Shown: in pieces, positions 1 to 5,282 of the stretch
Layout: each line of letters begins with the position of its first letter
Numbering within the stretch: position 1 is the stretch's first letter
DNA from: Candidatus Solincola jinzensis
GTDB lineage: Bacteria; Actinomycetota; Geothermincolia; Geothermincolales; RBG-13-55-18
Length of the DNA: 6,481 nt
Direction: 5' to 3'
Assembly: GCA_015711875.1 (NCBI GenBank)
Contig: JACVJG010000179.1
Coordinates: 1-6,481 of the forward strand
Program-made: the position numbers and the translations under genes
The notes under the pieces: model-generated
The model's database searches: none
Told to the model about the DNA's origin: nothing
What the model saw: only the letters and a program-made list of their open reading frames with translations

Positions 1-492
1 CTCGCGCCAAAGGGAATAGGGACGACCACGGCGGGCAATATCGGCGCGGTGATGGTGCTGGCGGGGGTGGCGGGGTGCGTCGCGCTCCCGTCGCTATCGG
101 ACCGGCTCATGCGGCGAAAACCCTTCCTGCTGCTTGCGGCCGGCGCCGCGGTGCCGGCCATGCTTCTGCTGGGGTTGCTGGAGAAAACCATCCTCATATT
201 CATAACGGGAGGTTTTCTCGGCTTCTTCCTCCTCAGCGCCTTACCGGTGTTGCTCGCCTTCTCAGAGGAGACCACGGGTGCCCACCTCACCGGCACCGGC
301 ACCAGCGTGCTGCTTCTGCTCGGCAACGCGGGAGGGGTGGCCATAACCCTGGCCATGGAGGGCATCAAGGGGCTGACAGGCGGGGAGTCGGGGGATTTCC
401 TGTGGGCCATGGCATTCCTCTCCGTCCTTTTCGCGGTGGCGTTCCTGCTGGGCATGCGCCTGCGGGAAGGTAGTCATCGGGTCGGGTCGTGA
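1..492 (+). CDS. MFS transporter, C-terminal part (cut by left edge)
   Basis: The reading frame is open from base 1 to the TGA at 490-492, giving 163 residues with no start in the window. It is an integral membrane protein. Hydrophobic segments are seen at about residues 12-32, 41-60, 63-87, 100-119 and 134-152, matching roughly the last five helices of a 12-helix major facilitator transporter. Between the first two lies LSDRLMRRK (residues 32-40), the cytoplasmic loop motif of the family (D-R-x-x-R-R/K), as found between TM8 and TM9. Helix-breaking GxxxG-like glycines (GGFLGFF, LLGNAGG) fit tightly packed MFS helices. The protein ends with a short charged cytoplasmic tail (MRLREGSHRVGS). By family knowledge it moves a small solute by facilitated diffusion, symport or antiport. 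The substrate cannot be read from this half. The next gene begins 140 bases downstream and need not be co-transcribed. Confidence 0.88.
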   Translation, partial: LAPKGIGTTTAGNIGAVMVLAGVAGCVALPSLSDRLMRRKPFLLLAAGAAVPAMLLLGLLEKTILIFITGGFLGFFLLSALPVLLAFSEETTGAHLTGTGTSVLLLLGNAGGVAITLAMEGIKGLTGGESGDFLWAMAFLSVLFAVAFLLGMRLREGSHRVGS

Positions 493-566
493 CCCTCCCT
501 TTAGGGCGAAAGGTGCGGAGCTTGCCACCATGACGGTATACCGAGACGAAGTGAGGGGCGATGCCT

Positions 567-575
567 TGATATGAT
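567..575 (+). promoter_or_regulatory. possible extended -10 promoter for the metallophosphoesterase gene
   Basis: The sequence TGA-TATGAT (567-575) fits an extended -10 element (TGn followed by a TATAAT-like hexamer with one mismatch). No good -35 hexamer is visible about 17 bases upstream, which extended -10 promoters tolerate. Transcription would start near 582 and give a leader of about 50 bases before the ATG at 633. The rest of the gap 493-632 shows only a weak CCCT/AGGG stem just after the transporter stop and no U-run, so read-through from the transporter remains possible. Confidence 0.3.
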
Positions 576-608
576 GAACGTGCCCCGGCGGCCGTTGTCC
601 CGGAAAGC

Positions 609-619
609 AAGGAGGTGAG
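609..619 (+). promoter_or_regulatory. ribosome binding site that decides the metallophosphoesterase start
   Basis: AAGGAGGTGAG at 609-619 is a nearly complete anti-16S match. A GTG at 615 is in frame but lies inside this site, so it cannot be started from it. The ATG at 633 lies 13 bases beyond the end of the match, somewhat long but usable, and it puts the charged RR pair directly before the hydrophobic anchor. I therefore choose 633. Confidence 0.6.
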
Positions 620-632
620 GTCGAGAAAAGCC

Positions 633-2426
633 ATGCCTGGTCTTCTTCGCAGGAGCGCGATCTTCATCCTCTTGATAGCCCTCGTGGCCCTGGCTTTGCT
701 GGGGGGGTTCCTCGCCTTTCTGCACTCCCCGCTCTTTCGCTACCCCACGGACGGCGAGCTCCCTCCCGCGCGCATAAACGAGCTCATCTGGCCAACCATC
801 GGTTGCCCCGCCCTGGTGACGCCCGGCGGCACGCTCCAGATAGAGATGGACCTCGGAGAGGGCGAGGGCGGGGGCGCTCCGGGGGCCGAGGGATGTAAAG
901 CCGTCTTGAGCCCTGCACGAGAGGAGCTTTCCGGCATCTCCTACGAGCTGACGCCCCTGGAGGCGTGCCTCGCTCCCTCGCGGCGCTGGCCATACCGGGT
1001 CGCGGATGGGGACAAGAGCGAGGTATGGAGCCTGTCCTTCCGGGTCCCCGAGGACGCTTTTCCTGAGCTATACGACCTCCGAGTGGAGGTGGGCGGGGGC
1101 AGAGGTGTCCTCAGAGACGAGCAGCCCCATGCTGTGGCGATCATGGAGGAAGACGACGACGATTTCACCTTCCTGGCCCTCTCCGATGTGCACGTGCACG
1201 AGCAGGACAACTCCTCCCTTTTCTCCCGGCAGACCGACCGGGGGATATCCGACGACGGTGATCCCCTGTTCTTCCGCCAGGCCATCGAGCAGGTCAACCT
1301 CATCCGTCCCGATTTCGTGCTCATGCTGGGCGACTTCATACGTGGACAGCGACGGCCCGGGGAGCTGGCAAAGGAGTACGAGAGGTTCTACCAGGCGCTT
1401 CTCGAGCTCGAGGTGCCGGCCTTCCTCGTTCCGGGCAACCACGACCAGTACGTGAACGGCATCGACGGAGCGCGGTGGTTCGAGGAGAACCTCGGGCCGC
1501 TTTATTATTCCTTCGACGTGGGCGGCTGCCATTTCACATGCCTCGATTCCTACCAGTGGCCGCAAGGCGACCGCGTGGTCATGAATAAGCTCTTCTTCAT
1601 GGAGCCGCGCCGTTGGCAGGGACAGGTAATGGATGCTCCCGCCGGGGAAGGGTATTCCGCGCCCGGCGCCCAGCTTTCCTGGGCGGAGGAGGATCTCGCC
1701 GCCCACCAGCGTTCGGCCCTGAGGGTGGTGGCCATGCACCACGATCCCTTCACCCCTGATGGCAAGGGGTTTTCCTTCCTCAATGTCAACTACTGGGGCA
1801 TATATCGCGCGGGGGGTGGCGGAAAGGGCCGAGAGGAGCTAATGGAGCTCTTCGCCCGCCATCGCGTCGGACACGTCTTCGGCGGGCACCTGCACACGGA
1901 CGCGGTGGGGACGCTCCCGTGGGCGGACGGCGAGGGGGAGACGGTCTATTCCTGCCAGACCTGCGTGTATTTCGACCAGGGAAGCTGGAGCGACCACTAT
2001 CCCGGCTACAGGATGGTCAAGGTTGTGGATGGAAACATAGCTTCCTTCTCCTACCTGGACGGGGCCGCTTCTTATCCTTTCTACGACGGCTCGCTCCCCG
2101 GTGCCATGGTGGACCTCGATCTCTTGGAAAGACCTGCCATCTGGTTGGAGCGGGGAGACGGGAGCGGAGACGGCGCGGGGGCGGAGGTGATGGTGGGTAG
2201 CTACCTGGCCTGCGGCATGGAGTTGCGGGGCCTGGTGCTGGAGACGTCGCCGTCACCCTCGGGCCACTACGAGGTGGAGGGGGCCGAGGTGCTGCGTGCG
2301 GTGGCCGTTCCCGGCAAAGCTGAAAGGGTGCTGCTCTACCTGAGGGTCTTGATGGGCGCCGGTGTCCCGGGGGAGGCGGGCGACCGCCCCGGCGTGCCGG
2401 CGATAAGCATGGTAATGGTGGAATAA
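633..2426 (+). CDS. membrane-anchored calcineurin-like metallophosphoesterase
   Basis: The protein has 597 residues from the ATG at 633. An N-terminal signal anchor (positive LLRRS, then a hydrophobic stretch at about residues 9-30) should place the rest outside the cytoplasmic membrane; no clear cleavage site is seen. Residues about 45-170 look like a beta-sandwich domain (IGCPALVTPGG, then alternating beta-type segments), followed by an acidic linker EEDDDDD. The catalytic domain (about 178-430) has all the metal-binding motifs in order: DVH (D185, H187), GD (D234), GNHD (N269, H270), MHH (H369, H370) and GHLH (H419, H421). By family knowledge these bind two metal ions and hydrolyse phosphomonoesters or phosphodiesters; the substrate is unknown. 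The last 110 or so residues form another beta-rich region with a low-complexity Gly/Asp stretch (RGDGSGDGAG). All key residues are present, so it is probably active. Nucleotidase, phosphodiesterase or cell-envelope phosphatase roles are all possible. No operon partner is evident. Confidence 0.9.
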   Translation: MPGLLRRSAIFILLIALVALALLGGFLAFLHSPLFRYPTDGELPPARINELIWPTIGCPALVTPGGTLQIEMDLGEGEGGGAPGAEGCKAVLSPAREELSGISYELTPLEACLAPSRRWPYRVADGDKSEVWSLSFRVPEDAFPELYDLRVEVGGGRGVLRDEQPHAVAIMEEDDDDFTFLALSDVHVHEQDNSSLFSRQTDRGISDDGDPLFFRQAIEQVNLIRPDFVLMLGDFIRGQRRPGELAKEYERFYQALLELEVPAFLVPGNHDQYVNGIDGARWFEENLGPLYYSFDVGGCHFTCLDSYQWPQGDRVVMNKLFFMEPRRWQGQVMDAPAGEGYSAPGAQLSWAEEDLAAHQRSALRVVAMHHDPFTPDGKGFSFLNVNYWGIYRAGGGGKGREELMELFARHRVGHVFGGHLHTDAVGTLPWADGEGETVYSCQTCVYFDQGSWSDHYPGYRMVKVVDGNIASFSYLDGAASYPFYDGSLPGAMVDLDLLERPAIWLERGDGSGDGAGAEVMVGSYLACGMELRGLVLETSPSPSGHYEVEGAEVLRAVAVPGKAERVLLYLRVLMGAGVPGEAGDRPGVPAISMVMVE

Positions 2427-2430
2427 GGCC

Positions 2431-2441
2431 ACGGTAACCGT
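2431..2441. repeat. odd palindrome ACGGT-A-ACCGT
   Basis: The 11 bases form perfect 5-base arms around one central base, lying 4 bases after the metallophosphoesterase stop. This shape suits a dimeric DNA-binding protein better than an RNA hairpin, because a one-base loop cannot form. Ten of its bases recur, on the opposite strand, upstream of the gene at 5283-6332 (6388-6397). Confidence 0.35.
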
Positions 2442-2468
2442 TGGGCCGGTGGGGCATCCCGTGCACAC

Positions 2469-2656
2469 AAGCGATAACAAATGGTCGCTTTCCAGAGCGA
2501 CGGTTCGCCGTCCGAAGTCACGGCCGTTGCGGTCATCGAGGAGCTTGGGTAAGGCCCAAATGCCTACTCCGGGGGTTATGGAACGCCTCGACTAGCCGAT
2601 CGAGAATTGAAATCTCGCAAAGGTAGAGCGTTCATTATACCAGTTCAATGCTGGTA
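2469..2656. other. cluster of consecutive hairpins, possible structured RNA
   Basis: Perfect stems follow one another. AAGCGA (2469-2474) pairs with TCGCTT (2485-2490) and competes with TCGCT (2485-2489) pairing AGCGA (2496-2500). GACGG (2499-2503) pairs CCGTC (2508-2512) across a TTCG tetraloop. TCGAGG (2536-2541) pairs CCTCGA (2586-2591) and encloses TTGGG (2545-2549) with CCCAA (2555-2559). CGAGA (2601-2605) pairs TCTCG (2613-2617). TACCAG (2638-2643) pairs CTGGTA (2651-2656). The mutually exclusive first pair and the enclosed multi-stem element resemble a leader or small RNA, but the transcribed strand is unknown and no named RNA family fits. Short stems in GC-rich sequence also arise by chance. 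Confidence 0.3.
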
Positions 2657-2667
2657 ATTACTGTAAT
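2657..2667. repeat. odd palindrome ATTAC-T-GTAAT in AT-rich patch
   Basis: Perfect 5-base arms flank one central base, directly after the TACCAG/CTGGTA hairpin and inside the most AT-rich part of the gap. It may be a protein-binding site. The nearby TTTTT run at 2678-2682 is about ten bases beyond it and is not preceded by a strong stem, so it does not make a convincing terminator. Confidence 0.3.
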
Positions 2668-2737
2668 ATTGCCGCCATTTTTCTTATTCTCGGTCACCCC
2701 GCCGAGGACAGGCTGCGAGGGCACCTCTTAGACAGGC

Positions 2738-2869
2738 ATGGCGCGCGGGCTGCAGGAAGCGAAGAATGCCTTTCGCCAGTGGGAGAAGTGCCGATATCGG
2801 CAGTTCCTCCAGCGGGTTGGAGGCGGATTGTGGCATAGGGCGTTATGCCGCTTAGCACGTGAAGCGTAG
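2738..2869 (+). pseudogene. short coding-like stretch, possible gene relic
   Basis: An ATG at 2738 opens a 43-residue frame ending in TAG at 2867-2869. Its Lys/Arg/Glu/Trp-rich, helix-like composition (EAKNAFRQWEKCRYRQFLQR, ending RALCRLAREA) looks more protein-like than the other shadow frames in this gap. In the next forward frame a similar style continues from about 2862 (KRRW, then REAIDPLTP) to a TAA at 2916-2918, as a frameshifted remnant would. There is no ribosome binding site, a stop lies just upstream (TAG 2729-2731), and third-position bias is weak. No family is recognised. It could be a decayed gene, a tiny unannotated gene, or chance; the same bases also form the palindromes listed separately. 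Confidence 0.2.
2781..2849. repeat. palindrome cluster around TGCCGATATCGGCA
   Basis: A 14-bp perfect palindrome lies at 2789-2802. After one G-G mismatch on each side the symmetry resumes with GAA (2785-2787) and TTC (2804-2806), giving 20 bp with one mismatched pair. Next to it CCTCCA (2806-2811) pairs with TGGAGG (2818-2823), and GGCATA (2832-2837) pairs with TATGCC (2844-2849), both with 6-base loops. The first palindrome may be an operator or the stem of an RNA hairpin; the following two are hairpin-like. No U-run follows, so these are not intrinsic terminators. Confidence 0.4.
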
Positions 2870-2998
2870 ATGGAGATGTTTGAACATGCGTGAAGCCATC
2901 GATCCATTGACGCCATAAAGGCGACTTGTTTCGCTCCTCATACTCGGCTGGCGCAACGCATCAAGCTCTCCATGCCCCGCACTTTGTATCGACTGTGG

Positions 2999-3026
2999 TT
3001 GAACGATGTGCTTGAATATATATGGT
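2999..3026 (+). promoter_or_regulatory. possible promoter for the amidohydrolase gene
   Basis: TTGAAC (2999-3004) and TATGGT (3021-3026) are separated by 16 bases within a locally AT-rich stretch (TATATATGG). Each hexamer matches four of six consensus bases. The predicted start near 3033 gives a leader of about 48 bases. This is a weak but well-placed match. Confidence 0.25.
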
Positions 3027-3065
3027 TTGCTTGCCGGTGACGAAAGGGGGCGGCATCGTAGTCCC

Positions 3066-3083
3066 AAGGGGGTGATAGGATTG
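3066..3083 (+). promoter_or_regulatory. ribosome binding site and TTG start of the amidohydrolase
   Basis: AAGGGGGTGAT at 3066-3076 differs by one base from the ideal AAGGAGGTGAT. The TTG at 3081 is 8 bases past the GGGGG core. Starting there removes a 25-residue N-terminal stretch that resembles nothing in the family and begins the protein with FDLIVANATVVDG, the usual first strand of this family. The upstream in-frame ATG at 3006 has no ribosome binding site, and the GTG at 3072 lies inside the Shine-Dalgarno. Confidence 0.75.
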
Positions 3084-4829
3084 TTCGACCTGATTGTTGC
3101 GAACGCTACGGTGGTGGACGGCTCAGGAGGAAAGCCGTTCCGGGCCGACGTCGGCATCCGGGGCGAGCGCATAGAGGCCGTGGGCGACCTGGGGGAAGCG
3201 GAGGCCGGTAAGCGCGTGGACGCCGGAGGGCGAGTGGTCTGTCCCGGCTTCATCGACGTACATTCCCACGCCGACCTAACCATGTTCCGCAAGGACGCGG
3301 CGGAGCTGCTTCAGCCCCTGGTGCGGCAGGGTATCACCACCTTCGTGGGGGGCAACTGCGGCATGTCCCTCGCCCCCATCACCGACGAGAACCGCGAAGG
3401 CCTCAAGACCTACCTAGAGATCTTCACCCAGATGGATTTCGAAGCCGCCGTCAAGTGGAAGGGAATGGCGGAGTTCATGGAGCACTTGGAGGAAAGGGGC
3501 ATCCTGCTGAACATGGCCCTGCTGGTCCCCCACGGCATGCTGCGCATCTCCGCTCTCGGCCTCGAGGATAAGCCTGCCGACGCCGGGGCCATGGAGATGA
3601 TGAAATGGTTGCTGGAGGAATCCCTCGAGGCGGGCGCTTTCGGGCTTTCCACCGGTTTACAGTATTTTCCAGGACTGTTCTCGGACACCGAGGAGTTGGT
3701 GAGGCTGGCGGAGCCCCTGCGCCGTGTCGAGGGCGTGTTCACGAGCCATCTGCGCTCCTATACCTCCACCACCCTGGGGAAGGCCATCGACGAGGTGGGC
3801 GAGGTGGCGCGACGCAACGGCATCCGGGGGCAGGTCTCGCACATCTTCTCCATCCCCTGGGCAGGGCCCTTCCACGCCCTGGCCCTCAAGGGGCTGAAGT
3901 GGCTTTGCCGCCATCCTGATCTCGCGCTGAAGGCGCTTCCCGACTTCGCCCTGGACTTGTCCATGAACGTCGTCCTCAAGCGCCTGGAGAGCAACCGCCG
4001 GGCGGGAGCTGACATCGCCATGGACATCATGCCCACCACAGCCGGATTCACCCACCTCCTGGCTTTTTTCCCTCCCTGGGCCCTGGTGGGCGGGCGCGAG
4101 AAGGTTCTGCCCCGAATCGCCGATCCCGCCCAGCGCGCGGAGATTCTGAGGGACATCGAGAAGGGCAAGCCCGCCTGGCCCCACCGCGGCAGGAACGACT
4201 GGTCCCTGAACATAATGCGCCAGATGGGCTGGGACGCGGTGACGGTGATGGCGGTGGGCAGCGAGAAGAACAAGCACCTGGAAGGAAGGCTGTTCACTGA
4301 CATCGCCTCCGAGCAGGGCAAGCACCCCTTCGATGTCATGTGCGACCTCCTCCTGGAAGAGGATGGCAAGGTGCTGGTCTTCGAGTCCCTCTCCGAGCCC
4401 GACGACGCCTTCACTGAGCGCTACACCTTCCCGGCCCTCCAGGACCCCGGCACCATGATCACCACCGACACCATCCTCATGGGGGTGGGAAAGCCGTCCT
4501 ATCTCTTTTACGGCTGCTATCCCAAGTTCTTCGGCCGCTACGTGAGGGAGAAGAGACTTCTGGGCCTCCCTGAGGCGGTGCGGCGTTGCACCTCCCTGCC
4601 GGCGGAGTTTTTCGGCATCAAGGGGAGGGGACGGGTGGAAAAAGGATATTTCGCCGACCTCCTGGTCCTGGAGCCGGAGAGTTTCGGCACGCTGGCCTGC
4701 TTCCGCGACCCCGAGCGCTATCCCAGCGGGCTGGACATGGTGATCATCAACGGCAGGCCGGTGGTGGAGGGGGGAGAGGTGGTGCCGGGTGTCCTGCCCG
4801 GGAGTTTGCTGCGAAAGAACGCTCAGTGA
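3081..4829 (+). CDS. amidohydrolase of the N-acyl-D-amino-acid deacylase (D-aminoacylase) family
   Basis: The protein has 582 residues from the TTG at 3081. It opens with the small beta domain of composite amidohydrolases (LIVANATVVDGSGG, GGRVVCPGFID) and continues into a metal-dependent TIM-barrel. Visible metal and catalytic residues are DVHSH (H61, H63), GNCG (C93), SHLR (H223), VSH (H254) and the aspartate in TTD (D463). These correspond to the HxH, Cys, two His and Asp of D-aminoacylase. The C-terminal part carries GRYVREK, TSLPAEFFGIKGRG and KGYFADLLV, typical of the family. By family knowledge it hydrolyses N-acyl-D-amino acids or related cyclic or acylated amides in the cytoplasm. Oddities are an extra helical stretch at about residues 258-305, PTTAG where PYTAG is usual, and KPSY where the family usually has HPR. 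The exact substrate may therefore differ. It has a long private leader and appears monocistronic. Confidence 0.9.
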   Translation: MFDLIVANATVVDGSGGKPFRADVGIRGERIEAVGDLGEAEAGKRVDAGGRVVCPGFIDVHSHADLTMFRKDAAELLQPLVRQGITTFVGGNCGMSLAPITDENREGLKTYLEIFTQMDFEAAVKWKGMAEFMEHLEERGILLNMALLVPHGMLRISALGLEDKPADAGAMEMMKWLLEESLEAGAFGLSTGLQYFPGLFSDTEELVRLAEPLRRVEGVFTSHLRSYTSTTLGKAIDEVGEVARRNGIRGQVSHIFSIPWAGPFHALALKGLKWLCRHPDLALKALPDFALDLSMNVVLKRLESNRRAGADIAMDIMPTTAGFTHLLAFFPPWALVGGREKVLPRIADPAQRAEILRDIEKGKPAWPHRGRNDWSLNIMRQMGWDAVTVMAVGSEKNKHLEGRLFTDIASEQGKHPFDVMCDLLLEEDGKVLVFESLSEPDDAFTERYTFPALQDPGTMITTDTILMGVGKPSYLFYGCYPKFFGRYVREKRLLGLPEAVRRCTSLPAEFFGIKGRGRVEKGYFADLLVLEPESFGTLACFRDPERYPSGLDMVIINGRPVVEGGEVVPGVLPGSLLRKNAQ

Positions 4830-5282
4830 GCGCACTGCGGGAGGTCGCGCACGTGGCTTTCCCCGCGTATGGCAATGCCGGGTAAGCGCATGAGGCATAA
4901 AGAGGTCACCGCCGGTTCATTTCATTGTGCGGTACGGGCTACATCGAGGGAGACTGGATAAAAGTTGTTGAAACCTCTGATGAAGCTTGCTCTGGTTGTT
5001 GGGGAACAACGGCTACAGGGGGGAGAGCAGAGGAAAGCTGTTGCAACCAAAAGGCGTAAAACATTTCCTGCCAGGATGCCCTATTGCCAACAAACCTGAC
5101 CCAGTCACCTTTACCTCCTCCGAGTTCCGCATAAGCTACTCGAGCGGCGGGTCTGTGTCCATGTAACGCTTCTTCTGGAGAAAAAGCGCAAGCGGTGCTT
5201 CTGTACGCGCCGAGTATGAGGAACACCCCCTGCCCGTTCAGCGCGCACGGCACGCGTTTGCCTTACCGGTGACGATAAAGGA
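4830..5282. other. 453-base gap between convergent genes, no convincing gene
   Basis: This region separates the stops of the amidohydrolase (+) and the duplicated V4R-like protein (-). It is less GC-rich than the flanking genes. A nested stem structure lies at 4984-5039, and a perfect 8-base palindrome GTTGCAAC at 5040-5047. No stem followed by a U-run is seen on either strand, so no intrinsic terminator can be called for either gene. A minus-strand frame at 4939-5253 is open for 104 codons from GTG, but it has no good ribosome binding site, weak codon bias and no recognisable motif. A plus-strand frame from a TTG at 4925 would encode a short Cys-containing peptide (CSGCW, SCCNQKA), also without a ribosome binding site. 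Confidence 0.55.
4984..5039. other. nested stem structure, possible RNA element
   Basis: Three stems stack almost directly on the 5' side. AGCTT (4984-4988) pairs with AAGCT (5035-5039), GCTCT (4989-4993) with AGAGC (5024-5028), and GTTGTT (4995-5000) with AACAAC (5005-5010) over a GGGG loop. The 3' side holds an unpaired purine-rich segment (5011-5023). CTCTG (4990-4994) could instead pair with CAGAG (5028-5032). The order makes one long imperfect hairpin of 56 bases. It might be a 3'-end structure, a small RNA or a relic of a mobile element; no known family is recognised. Confidence 0.35.

Larger units (their letters stand above)
2427..3080. other. 654-base gap rich in inverted repeats, no convincing gene
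   Basis: This gap is visibly less GC-rich than the genes beside it. It holds an odd palindrome just after the metallophosphoesterase stop (2431-2441), a run of small hairpins (2469-2656), an AT-rich patch with a TTTTT run at 2678-2682, a second palindrome cluster (2781-2849), a short coding-like stretch (2738-2869) and a possible promoter before the amidohydrolase (2999-3026). Minus-strand open frames across the gap are short, lack ribosome binding sites and resemble no protein I know. No tRNA, intact transposase or known riboswitch core was recognised. No strong intrinsic terminator follows the phosphoesterase: the CCACGG/CCGGTGG hairpin at 2429-2452 lacks a U-run. Confidence 0.6.

Noticed and set aside
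1068..1742. Long minus-strand open frame inside the metallophosphoesterase gene (and a similar 413-codon one inside the amidohydrolase)
   Set aside because: Both are antisense shadows of well-supported genes in GC-rich DNA, with low-complexity His/Arg/Pro-rich translations.
2485..2515. tRNA T-arm-like GGTTCG segment
   Set aside because: No acceptor stem, anticodon arm or conserved T-loop adenine can be fitted around it; it is better explained as a TTCG-capped hairpin.
2638..2690. Intrinsic terminator: TACCAG/CTGGTA hairpin followed by the TTTTT run
   Set aside because: The T-run begins about 20 bases after the stem, and the stem is short and weak; a terminator needs the run directly after a strong stem.
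3006..3080. ATG at 3006 as the amidohydrolase start
   Set aside because: No ribosome binding site; the added 25 residues resemble nothing in the family, while the TTG at 3081 has an almost ideal site.
4925..5060. Short plus-strand Cys-containing peptide from a TTG at 4925 (CSGCW, SCCNQKA)
   Set aside because: No Shine-Dalgarno at the right distance and no promoter; cysteine-rich short frames arise by chance in such sequence.
4939..5253. Minus-strand frame of 104 codons starting at GTG
   Set aside because: No convincing ribosome binding site, mixed third-position bias, no recognisable motif, and it overlaps the nested stem structure. A stop lies just upstream. It could still be a small gene but cannot be supported.
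3031..5275. Imperfect direct repeat TTGCCGGTGACGA (3031-3043) and TTACCGGTGACGA (5263-5275) bracketing the amidohydrolase gene, as for an integrated element
   Set aside because: Only 13 bases with one mismatch, no integrase or transposase between them, and the gene inside has the same codon style as its neighbours. Most likely coincidence.
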